A stretch of DNA of 5,303 bases, from the NCBI GenBank assembly GCA_008501565.1, contig QQUL01000311.1:1-5303 (forward strand), read 5' to 3'. Each line of letters opens with the position of its first letter. Within the stretch, counting starts at the first letter, position 1. The notes beneath the pieces are model-generated. The model had not been told where the DNA came from. It did not search any database and saw only the letters and a program-made list of their open reading frames with translations. Positions 1 through 5,303 of the stretch are shown here, piece after piece. Position numbers and translations under genes: made by a program. Origin of the DNA: Armatimonadota bacterium. GTDB taxonomy: Bacteria > Actinomycetota > Acidimicrobiia > Spongiisociales > UBA5794.

Positions 1-111
1 AGGGCCGAAATCCTCCTCGGTGCGCTCGATGGACTCGCCTTCCGATGGACCATCGACTCGAGCTTCGAGTTCGAGAAGTTTGCGCTGGAGGCGGCCAGCC
101 GCCTGTCCTGA
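1..111 (+). CDS. 3' end of a gene, possibly a TetR-family transcriptional regulator (partial)
   Basis: Frame 1 is open from the window edge for 36 codons and stops at TGA 109-111. The visible peptide runs from RAEILLGALDGLAFRW through a short acidic and aromatic stretch (SSFEFEKFALEA) to RLS at the C-terminus. The pattern of a leucine-rich helix, 'ALDGL', and a final amphipathic helix is typical of the last two helices of TetR-type ligand-binding domains, where the segment contributes to dimerisation. The DNA-binding N-terminus lies outside the window, so the family call rests on this tail only. The next gene starts 64 bases downstream on the same strand, so co-transcription with, or regulation of, the methyltransferase is possible but not shown. 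That this is a real gene end is fairly likely; that it is TetR is moderate at best. Confidence 0.5.
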   Translation, partial: RAEILLGALDGLAFRWTIDSSFEFEKFALEAASRLS

Positions 112-175
112 GGTCACAGGACTCCGACCCGATTCATCACCGACAGCACTGCTCGACCGGGGTCATCGTGCAACA

Positions 176-832
176 ATGGCGGTGATGGCTGGACCCACCT
201 ACGACCGCATGGCCCCGTTCTACGAGCGCCTGACCAACGCGTACTCCCTCGGATGCATCCCGAGAGCACGCCAGGAGCAACTCACCCGAATACTGCCCGG
301 TATGCGTGTGCTCTACGTCGGCATTGGGCCCGGTAGTGATGCGCTTGCGGCAGCTGAACGAGGTGCGTCGGTGGCCGGGGTCGACCTGTCGACGAAGATG
401 GTCGAAATCGCGTCACGTCGCTTTGCCGCCGCCGGACAAGTTGCTGATCTGCAAGCCGTTGATCTGTTTGCGTATGAGCCCGACGATCCGTACGACGCGG
501 TTGTCGCGAACTTCCTACTCGATTGCTTCGACGACGGGGCACGGCCGCGTGTCATCGAACGAATGTGGGGCTTCCTTCGCCAAGGGGGCACGATGCTGAT
601 CACCGACACCGGCAAACCACATGGCTCCTTCCCAGCCCGAGCCTGCTGGCGCATCTATCACGGTGTGGCCTTCACCACCACGTGGATCCAGGGCATCACC
701 CCGTGGCTTCCCATCATGGATCTTGCCAATGATCTTGTGAACGCCGGTTTTCGGGTTGATGATCACCTTTTCCACCGACCGACAAGGCGAGGTCCCGTTC
801 TGTTTGAGAGCGTTGTTGGCGTGAAGCCCTAA
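176..832 (+). CDS. Class I SAM-dependent methyltransferase
   Basis: Predicted 218-residue soluble enzyme transferring a methyl group from S-adenosylmethionine to an unknown small molecule. The N-terminal segment (PTYDRMAPFYERL, residues 7-19) is the usual 'YD..A..Y' lead-in of UbiE/UbiG-like methyltransferases. Motif I is VLYVGIGPGSD (45-55), the SAM-binding glycine loop; GVDLS (68-72) gives the acidic residue D70 expected at the end of strand 2; YDAVVANFLLDCF (106-118) is motif II, and GGTMLITDT (137-145) the next core strand. After the core comes an aromatic-rich stretch (residues 158-181, with several Trp/Tyr/Phe), probably a substrate lid. The frame is open back to base 20, but that extension overlaps the upstream gene's 3' end and adds a low-complexity Ser/Arg/Pro tail, so I chose ATG 176; ATG 185 is an alternative. 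No clear Shine-Dalgarno is visible. The specific methyl acceptor cannot be inferred. Confidence 0.88.
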   Translation: MAVMAGPTYDRMAPFYERLTNAYSLGCIPRARQEQLTRILPGMRVLYVGIGPGSDALAAAERGASVAGVDLSTKMVEIASRRFAAAGQVADLQAVDLFAYEPDDPYDAVVANFLLDCFDDGARPRVIERMWGFLRQGGTMLITDTGKPHGSFPARACWRIYHGVAFTTTWIQGITPWLPIMDLANDLVNAGFRVDDHLFHRPTRRGPVLFESVVGVKP

Positions 833-840
833 CGCCCTGT

Positions 841-1560
841 TCAGAAGGGCAACCCGATGGACTCGCACAGGAACTGGTTGTAGTTCGCAGCCCTGTTGTA
901 GAGCTTGGCAAGATCGTCGTCAAACGACTTCGACGTCACCGCCTTCTGCGTCAACTTGGAGCTCGCGACGAAGCTCTTACGCCTGACGTCGAGCGGGAAC
1001 TCGGGATCCTCATATTCCCGCGGTATTCGTTTGAGCAGTTCTTCGTCGGCGGGTTTTGCATCCCACGCGTCTGTGAACAACTTGTGCCACGCCGCCTTCT
1101 TCCACGCCTGTGGCTCCTCGTAGATCCTGTCACGGATTTTCCTGGCAATCTTCGCTTCGGGATTCCAGAGACCGACGCCTGCCCAGCAATCCCCTGGTTC
1201 GATATGAAGATAGAAACCGGGAGCATGCACGTCCTTGCCCATGTCGTGACGAAACTGGATGCCCACGTTGGTCTTGTAGGGGGTTTTGTCCCTCGCAAAG
1301 CGAGTGTCGCGATACGGGCGCATGAGTGAGCCACCATTGGTGCGGGTGTCGGCGACGAAGTGATCAGAGATGGCGGTCAACCGCGGCTCGAAATCTGCAA
1401 TGAATTCCTTGGCGGGTTCTCGGATCGTGCGAATGTACCGATCCTTGTTCGCCTCGAACCATGGCCGGTTGTTGTTGTCCTCAAGCTCATGAAGGAACTT
1501 GAAGACCGCGGGAGTGAAGTATGTCTGGCGCAATGGGGGCCCTTTCGTCTCGTCCAACAT
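841..1560 (-). CDS. DUF2461 / TIGR02453-type protein of unknown function
   Basis: A 239-residue protein with the hallmarks of the DUF2461 family, widespread in bacteria and some fungi and without an established biochemical role. Visible signatures (numbered from ATG 1560): FKFLHELEDNNNRPWF near residues 20-35, a family-typical 'L..L..NN.R.WF' opening; GGSLMRPYRDTRFARDKTPY (76-95), the most diagnostic block, with its Arg/Asp/Lys cluster; and HAPGFYLHIEPG (112-123) followed by GVGLWNPE. The C-terminus (about residues 195-239) matches the usual length, so the gene looks intact. No signal peptide or membrane segment is visible, so it is probably cytoplasmic. A GTG five codons upstream (base 1575) is an alternative start; neither start has a Shine-Dalgarno sequence, which allows a leaderless or near-leaderless mRNA. 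It is divergent from the cupin gene across the heptad-repeat region and convergent with the methyltransferase, 8 bases away. Confidence 0.9.
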   Translation of the reverse strand: MLDETKGPPLRQTYFTPAVFKFLHELEDNNNRPWFEANKDRYIRTIREPAKEFIADFEPRLTAISDHFVADTRTNGGSLMRPYRDTRFARDKTPYKTNVGIQFRHDMGKDVHAPGFYLHIEPGDCWAGVGLWNPEAKIARKIRDRIYEEPQAWKKAAWHKLFTDAWDAKPADEELLKRIPREYEDPEFPLDVRRKSFVASSKLTQKAVTSKSFDDDLAKLYNRAANYNQFLCESIGLPF

Positions 1561-1587
1561 ATCGGTGCGGTGCACGGGATGGAAGGG

Positions 1588-1666
1588 GTCCGATATATCC
1601 GATTACCGATATCCGATGACCGATGACCGACCGCCGAGTTCTGACGTCCGACCTCCGACGTCTGAC
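1588..1666. repeat. Degenerate heptanucleotide tandem repeat array in a divergent promoter region
   Basis: Ten consecutive 7-base units in perfect phase run from 1597 to 1666, all fitting NNCYGAN on the plus strand: atccgat, taccgat, atccgat, gaccgat, gaccgac, cgccgag, ttctgac, gtccgac, ctccgac, gtctgac. A further unit, gtccgat (1588-1594), lies just outside the phase. The units drift from an AT-richer form (CCGAT) on the DUF2461 side to a CTGAC/CCGAC form on the cupin side. The array fills much of the 155-base region between two divergent genes. It is not coding: no long plausible protein crosses it. In format it resembles the heptanucleotide STRR repeats known from cyanobacteria, but the unit differs. 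Function is unknown; operator sites or a neutral expanding repeat are both possible. Confidence 0.85.
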
Positions 1667-1700
1667 GCCTCCGCACGATCACTAGCATCAGGGTACAGCG

Positions 1701-1710
1701 AGGAAGGGAG
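1701..1710 (+). promoter_or_regulatory. Strong ribosome binding site of the cupin gene
   Basis: The purine run AGGAAGGGAG ends five bases before ATG 1716 and matches the anti-Shine-Dalgarno consensus well. It fixes the cupin start and stands out because the other starts in the window lack a comparable site. A weak -10-like TAGCAT (1683-1688) lies upstream, too degenerate to annotate as a promoter on its own. Confidence 0.75.
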
Positions 1711-1715
1711 CCCTC

Positions 1716-2114
1716 ATGTTGGGCTGGGTCGGAAATATCGAGCAAGTAACCAAGGACAACAACAACTTCCGCACGGTGATCCAAACAGGCGCACACAGCC
1801 AGCTCACTGTCATGTCGGTTCCACCCGGCGGAGAGGTCGGCTGGGAAGCCCACGGGAACCTCGATCAGTTCCTCAGACTGGAACAAGGCACCGCCCGGGT
1901 CGATTTCGGCACCTCGAACGACGCTGTCGATGAGAGCCACGAGGTTGAGGATGATTGGGCGATCATCGTTCCCGCCGGGCTCTGGCACAACATCGTCAAT
2001 ACGGGAGACGAGGACGTCAAGCTGTACTCGATCTACTCCCCGCCAGAGCATCCGGATGGCACGGTGCACAAGACCAAGGCCGAATCCGATGCCGACGAGC
2101 ACCACCACCACTAG
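1716..2114 (+). CDS. Small single-domain cupin protein (mannose-6-phosphate isomerase-like cupin)
   Basis: A 132-residue protein forming one conserved cupin beta-barrel. The order is: NNNFRTVIQTGAHSQLTVMSV (about 15-35), a proline/glycine turn, cupin motif 1 around residues 42-58 (GWEAHGNLDQFLRLEQG), and cupin motif 2 at 84-97 (IVPAGLWHNIVNTG), then LYSIYSPPEHPDGTVHKTKAE (103-123), a C-terminal block typical of this short cupin subgroup. Probable metal ligands are H46 and H91; the second His of the classical HxH is Asn48, and Gln51 or Asp50 sits where the usual Glu would be. Such proteins are usually annotated only as cupin_2 or sugar-isomerase-like; the reaction is unknown. The protein ends in Asp-Glu plus four histidines, a natural His-rich tail. 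ATG 1716 is supported by a strong Shine-Dalgarno. The gene sits between two heptanucleotide repeat arrays. Confidence 0.9.
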   Translation: MLGWVGNIEQVTKDNNNFRTVIQTGAHSQLTVMSVPPGGEVGWEAHGNLDQFLRLEQGTARVDFGTSNDAVDESHEVEDDWAIIVPAGLWHNIVNTGDEDVKLYSIYSPPEHPDGTVHKTKAESDADEHHHH

Positions 2115-2142
2115 GCCCCGCAGTTCACCAAGCTGAATTCCG

Positions 2143-2170
2143 GTCTGACGTCTGACGTCTGACGTCTGAT
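2143..2170. repeat. Near-perfect heptanucleotide tandem repeat (GTCTGAC x3 plus GTCTGAT)
   Basis: Four contiguous units, GTCTGAC at 2143, 2150 and 2157 and GTCTGAT at 2164, occupy the short spacer between the cupin and the acetyltransferase gene. The unit is identical to the last unit (1660-1666) of the array on the other side of the cupin gene and has the same orientation, so both arrays belong to one repeat family. The array ends 13 bases before ATG 2184, directly against a TATA-like hexamer. Each unit carries TGAC, a partial match to a -35 element. Whether it binds a regulator or is a neutral repeat is unknown. Confidence 0.92.
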
Positions 2171-2175
2171 ATAGC
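2145..2175 (+). promoter_or_regulatory. Possible promoter for a leaderless acetyltransferase operon mRNA
   Basis: TATAGC (2170-2175) matches the -10 consensus at four of six positions and lies eight bases before ATG 2184, so a transcript would start at or next to the start codon. This fits the absence of a Shine-Dalgarno before that ATG. A CTGACG (2145-2150) inside the repeat array matches TTGACA at four of six positions, with a spacer of 19 bases, longer than the usual 17. Leaderless mRNAs are common in actinobacteria. The assignment is inference from weak motifs. Confidence 0.3.
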
Positions 2176-2183
2176 CTCGTGCC

Positions 2184-2744
2184 ATGATCATCACTGAACG
2201 GCTTCGCCTGCGTCCGTGGGTCGATGAAGACATCGACGCCTTTGCCAAACACAATGCGAATCCCCAGATCATGAGGTACTTCCCGTCGGTCATGACGAGG
2301 GCCCAGACCGCGGGAACCGTCCGGCGGTGGCAACGGGAGTTCGAGCGGTTTGGCTTCACGTTCTTCGTGGCAGAACTACGCGAAACGCGGGAGTTCATCG
2401 GAGTCATTGGCCCCGCCTGGCATGCCCACGCATCACCGTTTGCGCCGGCGGTCGAGATCGGCTGGCGGCTCCATCCCGACTACTGGGGTGAGGGGTATGC
2501 AACCGAGGGAGCCATCGCATCGGCTGCTTTCATGTTCGACAGAGGAACCAGCGAGATCGTGGCGGTAACGGTGCCGGAGAACGTCGCATCGCGCTCGGTG
2601 ATGGAGCGTGTCGGTATGACACGGGACCCTGACGGCGACTTTGCACACCCGTTGGGCGGTGACATACACGTGCTGTACCGCATCGATCGTGCTGCCTTCA
2701 CCGAAAAGTTCCCGGATCGCGACCTCTACGCTCTCGAACCATGA
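2184..2744 (+). CDS. GNAT-family N-acetyltransferase, RimJ/RimL type
   Basis: A 186-residue acetyltransferase predicted to transfer an acetyl group from acetyl-CoA to an amine. It opens with the standard IITERLRLRPW (residues 2-12) of RimJ/RimL-like (Acetyltransf_3) proteins. The central strands FFVAELRETREFIGVIG (60-76) lead into EIGWRLHPDYWGEGYATEG (91-109): the 'GWRLHPDYWG.GYATE' block is motif A, where the backbone contacts the CoA pyrophosphate. NVASRSVMERVGM (133-145) is motif B, with the typical Asn and Ser-x-x-x-Glu-x-x-Gly arrangement. Length is normal and no part is missing. RimJ/RimL relatives act on ribosomal proteins, but most members of this subgroup act on unknown small molecules or antibiotics, so no substrate is assigned. 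It is the first gene of a probable three-gene operon; its TGA (2742-2744) overlaps the next gene's ATG. No Shine-Dalgarno precedes ATG 2184. Confidence 0.92.
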   Translation: MIITERLRLRPWVDEDIDAFAKHNANPQIMRYFPSVMTRAQTAGTVRRWQREFERFGFTFFVAELRETREFIGVIGPAWHAHASPFAPAVEIGWRLHPDYWGEGYATEGAIASAAFMFDRGTSEIVAVTVPENVASRSVMERVGMTRDPDGDFAHPLGGDIHVLYRIDRAAFTEKFPDRDLYALEP

Positions 2745-3676
2745 GCACACCCATCGAATATGCCATCCAGGTTGCTGGCCCGTACACGCACCTTCTCGAT
2801 GCCGCAGAATTGGCCCGTGAGCGAGGACTCGTCGCTCTTGCGCTTCCGGACCACTACCTCATGGCAGGCGACGATACATTGGCTGGTGTTACACCGGCTC
2901 CAGACGCCCTCATCCAGCTCGGAGGATTGGCACGAGAGACGACCGATATAGAGCTTGTCGTTCTCGTTTCACCGATCACCTTCCGCCACCCGGCCGTTCT
3001 TGCCAAGACGGCAATGACGCTGGATCGCATGTCAGGCGGCAGGTTCACGCTTGGCGTGGGAACCGGGTGGATGGACCGCGAACACGAAGTATTCGGCATC
3101 CCATATCCAGACCGTGCCGAACGCTTCGCCATGCTCGAAGAAGCGCTGGCGTATCTCTCAGCAGCTTTCGATCCTGCCCATCCCGGCTATCGGGGAGAGC
3201 GCTATCAGCTCGAGGACTTTCCGCTCAGCCCGACGCCGCACCGCCGGATCCCCCTTCTGGTTGGCGGGACCGGCGAATACAAGACACCGAGACTCGCAGG
3301 CACGTATGCCGACGAGTTCAACATCTACCCCGGACCGAACTATGCCGAACGGATCCAGCGCTGTCGCGATGCCGCCGTGAAGGCAGGGCGGGACCCCGAG
3401 CAGATCTTGATCTCATCCGCTGGTCAGGTGATTGCCACCGAGACCGAGGAGGAGTTCGACGAACACCTCGACAAGGAAGCCGCCGAGCGGGGAATGACCC
3501 GAGCCGAGCTCAAGGCATACTTCGCTGAGCGCCGCCCTCCACAGGGAACCTTCGAGCAGGTCCGCAACATGCTTGACGACTATGCCGAGATGGGCATGCA
3601 GCGCTTCTACTTCCAGGGCATCTACGGCAACAACGATCCAGCTGCACTTCTGGACGGTCTTGGAATCACCGGATGA
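2741..3676 (+). CDS. LLM-class flavin/F420-dependent oxidoreductase
   Basis: A 311-residue protein of the bacterial luciferase-like (LLM) superfamily, a TIM barrel using FMN or coenzyme F420 for redox or monooxygenase chemistry. Diagnostic stretches: ALPDHYL (34-40) after the first helix; VLVSPITFRHPAVLAKTAMT (74-93), and LDRMSGGRFTLGVGTGW (94-110), the highly conserved LLM core; EHEVFGIPYPDRAERFAMLEE (114-134), the following helix; and IPLLVGGTGEYKTPRLAGTYADEFN (170-194), with the 'P.L.GG.G.....AG.YAD..N' cofactor-side motif. The C-terminal helices, with FEQVRNMLDDYAEMGMQRFYF (271-291), complete the family's normal length. In actinobacteria many such proteins use F420 rather than FMN; which applies here cannot be decided by eye. 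It starts at the ATGA overlap with the acetyltransferase and has no separate Shine-Dalgarno, so translation is probably coupled. It overlaps the hydrolase gene by four bases in the same way. Confidence 0.93.
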   Translation: MSTPIEYAIQVAGPYTHLLDAAELARERGLVALALPDHYLMAGDDTLAGVTPAPDALIQLGGLARETTDIELVVLVSPITFRHPAVLAKTAMTLDRMSGGRFTLGVGTGWMDREHEVFGIPYPDRAERFAMLEEALAYLSAAFDPAHPGYRGERYQLEDFPLSPTPHRRIPLLVGGTGEYKTPRLAGTYADEFNIYPGPNYAERIQRCRDAAVKAGRDPEQILISSAGQVIATETEEEFDEHLDKEAAERGMTRAELKAYFAERRPPQGTFEQVRNMLDDYAEMGMQRFYFQGIYGNNDPAALLDGLGITG

Positions 3677-4548
3677 ACCGAACCACCATCGACATCGGCG
3701 GGCCCGTTTCGGTGCTCGAGTACGGAGGAGCCGGTCCACTGGCGGTCTGCGTCCACGGACTTGAGGGATCGGCATACAACTGGAGCCTCATCGCTGACGA
3801 TCTCACCAAGACGCACAGAGTCATTGCACCCGACCTGGTCGGCTTCGGGTATACCGAACCGGCCGGGCGCGATGTCACGGTCGAGGCGAACGCACGACTG
3901 GTCGCAGACGTCATCGACCACTACGGCGGCCCCGCACTCCTGATCGGGAACTCGATGGGTGGACTCATATCGATCCTCGCGGCCGGCCAGTACCCGGATC
4001 GAGTTTCGGCGCTTGTGCTGGTGGATCCGGCAGGGCCGGTCGCGGAGTGGTCTCGTCTCAAGGCACGAACGGCTTTGACTCTCGGCGCCTCAATGATCCC
4101 CGGTATCGGCCCCGCCATCGTGCGGAAATACCGTGCCAAGAGAACCCCGGAGGAAGGCGTGATGGAGTCATACGAATTCGTTGCCGCCGACCCGACGGTC
4201 GTGCCTGCAGCAGCGTTTGCTGACGCCCTTGAGATCGCCGAGCTGCGACGGAATCAGCAGTGGTCACCAGATGCATTGGCGAACGCGAGCCGATCCATCG
4301 CGCCATACGTCCTCATCAAGGAACGATTCCTTCAAGCACTCCACAAGGTGACACAGCCAACCCTCCTCCTCCACGGAACAGCCGACGCGGTCGTCCAACG
4401 TGAAACAGCGACGTGGATGGCTCGCCAGCGTCCGGACTGGTCGGTTGCGTACCTCGATGGAGTCGGGCACGTCCCGATGATTGAATCCCCCGCGACGATG
4501 ATGGAGGTGTTCCGAACCTGGGAGAGGTCGCTACTCCAGCGCTCGTGA
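3673..4548 (+). CDS. Alpha/beta-fold hydrolase
   Basis: A 291-residue hydrolase with an intact catalytic triad. The oxyanion-hole motif is CVHGLEGSAYNW (26-37); APDLVGFGYTEPAG (52-65) is the typical loop; IGNSMGG (91-97) is the nucleophile elbow with Ser94; LLLHGTADAVV (231-241) supplies Asp238, and LDGVGHVPMIESP (261-273) supplies His266. Residues about 121-215 form a helical cap over the active site. The pattern resembles MhpC-like and related esterase or C-C-bond hydrolases, but the substrate is unknown and no haloalkane- or epoxide-specific signature was identified. A serine nucleophile argues against epoxide hydrolase, which uses aspartate. The ATG overlaps the oxidoreductase's TGA (ATGA, 3673-3676); a weak GGAA lies 7 bases upstream. 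As the last gene of the operon it may act on a product of the preceding enzymes, which is inference. Its 3' end overlaps the convergent membrane-protein gene by 18 bases. Confidence 0.93.
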   Translation: MNRTTIDIGGPVSVLEYGGAGPLAVCVHGLEGSAYNWSLIADDLTKTHRVIAPDLVGFGYTEPAGRDVTVEANARLVADVIDHYGGPALLIGNSMGGLISILAAGQYPDRVSALVLVDPAGPVAEWSRLKARTALTLGASMIPGIGPAIVRKYRAKRTPEEGVMESYEFVAADPTVVPAAAFADALEIAELRRNQQWSPDALANASRSIAPYVLIKERFLQALHKVTQPTLLLHGTADAVVQRETATWMARQRPDWSVAYLDGVGHVPMIESPATMMEVFRTWERSLLQRS

Positions 4549-5303
4549 ATCGACACGGTGCAGGAGCGTGAATGGGAGATCCTCGTAGAAGACGACGTAG
4601 TCGCCGCTGTCGATGAGGTTGTCAACGACCCAATCGAAGTCTCGGAACGAGTCCCACCGCAGCGCGACCCAGTCAATCGTCGATGGGTCTGGTAGCCCCC
4701 TGTCATCGACCCCGTAGTTGACCCCGTGGAATGGGTTCGGGAACGTGTAGATCTCCTCACGGTTGGCAACGTGGGACACGAAGCTCGTCCATGCTGAGAC
4801 GGATTCCCCGGGAGGGATCATCTCGAGCATCGCATTCATCCGATCCTGATCGGAATGGGGCTGTGCCCAATCTCCGATCGGTGCTGCAGCAATCCAGATA
4901 ACGATCGGCACGATGAGCGAGATTCCGATCGAGACGATCTTGAGCCACCGATTCTGGAGCTTCTCGACGCGCGCAGCCCCGAACGCACCCGCAACCACGA
5001 CGACGACGATCAGATAGGCGGTGTAGTGCCACTGGATCTCGTATTGGTAGCCGTGGAGCGACAGCACGTTGGCGAGGAGGGTGGGGATACCCACGAGGAG
5101 CCATCGCAAGGCGTACACGCTCAACGGCAGAGCGAAGACCAGGGCGACGACGTACCAGATCTTCTGCGGAACAGTGGTGGTGTCGAACCAGACATCGGGC
5201 GAGGTGATGAGTCCAACGAGGATCCCGATCGGCGAGTCGCCGAGGTGCGCATATCGGTAGGAATAGAGCAGATTGCCGGTCGGTGACCACGCGGGGAGCA
5301 AGA
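4531..5303 (-). CDS. DUF2079-type predicted membrane protein (C-terminal part, N-terminus outside window)
   Basis: The frame stays open to the window's right edge, so at least 257 codons of the C-terminal portion are visible; the leucine codon TTG at 5299-5301 is internal, not a start. Counting from that codon, YSYRYAHLGDSP (13-24) is followed by hydrophobic helices at about 48-66, 68-82, 94-110 and 119-140, with WHYTAYL (91-97) between. After the last helix a soluble tail contains MIPPGESVSAWTSFVSHVANRE (161-182), EIYTFPNP and DYVVFYEDLPF (234-244). This 'IP..a.Vsa.....H.a.R..iY.FP....' layout is the signature of DUF2079 proteins, polytopic membrane proteins of unknown function thought to be related to GT-C glycosyltransferase folds. 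The stop is TAG at 4533-4531, inside the 3' end of the hydrolase gene. The family call is good; the function is unknown. Confidence 0.8.
   Translation of the reverse strand, partial: LLPAWSPTGNLLYSYRYAHLGDSPIGILVGLITSPDVWFDTTTVPQKIWYVVALVFALPLSVYALRWLLVGIPTLLANVLSLHGYQYEIQWHYTAYLIVVVVVAGAFGAARVEKLQNRWLKIVSIGISLIVPIVIWIAAAPIGDWAQPHSDQDRMNAMLEMIPPGESVSAWTSFVSHVANREEIYTFPNPFHGVNYGVDDRGLPDPSTIDWVALRWDSFRDFDWVVDNLIDSGDYVVFYEDLPFTLLHRVDSRALE

Noticed and set aside
20..175. N-terminal extension of the methyltransferase frame back to base 20
   Set aside because: It overlaps the 3' end of the upstream gene in another frame, encodes a Ser/Arg/Pro-rich non-homologous stretch, and the family's normal N-terminus begins just after ATG 176.
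112..175. Promoter in the spacer before the methyltransferase gene
   Set aside because: No convincing -10 or -35 pair and no clear Shine-Dalgarno; read-through from the upstream gene is equally possible.
1588..2170. CRISPR array or attachment sites formed by the repeats
   Set aside because: Units are 7 bases with no unique spacers and no cas genes; no integrase or tRNA is nearby to suggest attachment sites.
1377..2333. Long minus-strand open frame (318 codons) across the cupin gene, the repeat region and the DUF2461 5' end
   Set aside because: It runs antisense to the cupin and the acetyltransferase start, spans two repeat arrays and reads the DUF2461 5' part out of frame; its product has no recognisable domain. 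High GC makes such frames common.
4332..4769. Minus-strand open frame spanning the hydrolase 3' end and the membrane-protein C-terminus
   Set aside because: It is Ser/Thr/Arg-rich low-complexity translation out of frame with both well-supported genes.
4855..5286. Plus-strand open frame opposite the DUF2079 gene
   Set aside because: Its product is very rich in Asp, Glu and Arg, the typical antisense image of hydrophobic membrane helices; no domain or start signal.

Overview
This window looks like ordinary chromosomal DNA from a high-GC actinobacterium. A luciferase-like (LLM) oxidoreductase of the kind common in F420-using actinobacteria, weak or absent Shine-Dalgarno sequences at several starts, and dense packing with 4-base start/stop overlaps all fit that. 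A lineage such as Acidimicrobiia is plausible, but this is a guess from gene style; no rRNA or marker gene is present. No rRNA, tRNA, insertion sequence, phage gene, CRISPR array or toxin-antitoxin pair was recognised.

Left to right: (1) bases 1-111 are the 3' end of a plus-strand gene whose tail resembles a TetR-type regulator. (2) 176-832 encodes a class I SAM-dependent methyltransferase. (3) On the minus strand, 841-1560 encodes a DUF2461 (TIGR02453-type) protein of unknown function, convergent with the methyltransferase and only 8 bases from it. (4) 1561-1715 is a divergent intergenic region whose middle (1588-1666) is a run of degenerate 7-base repeats. (5) 1716-2114 encodes a small single-domain cupin with a natural four-histidine tail and the only strong ribosome binding site in the window. 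(6) 2115-2183 is a short spacer with a second, nearly perfect array of the same 7-base repeat (2143-2170), leading into a possible promoter. (7) 2184-4548 is a tight three-gene operon: a RimJ/RimL-like GNAT acetyltransferase, an LLM flavin/F420-dependent oxidoreductase and an alpha/beta hydrolase, each joined to the next by a 4-base ATGA overlap. (8) 4531-5303, minus strand, is the C-terminal part of a DUF2079-type membrane protein whose stop lies inside the 3' end of the hydrolase gene.

How the genes work together is mostly inference. The acetyltransferase, oxidoreductase and hydrolase are probably co-transcribed and translationally coupled, so they may act on one small-molecule substrate (acyl transfer, redox step, hydrolysis), but no substrate can be named. 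The cupin is separated from that operon by the second repeat array and may have its own promoter. The least explained feature is the pair of heptanucleotide arrays on both sides of the cupin gene, occupying the two regions where promoters are expected. I see no strong evidence for a new multi-gene system.
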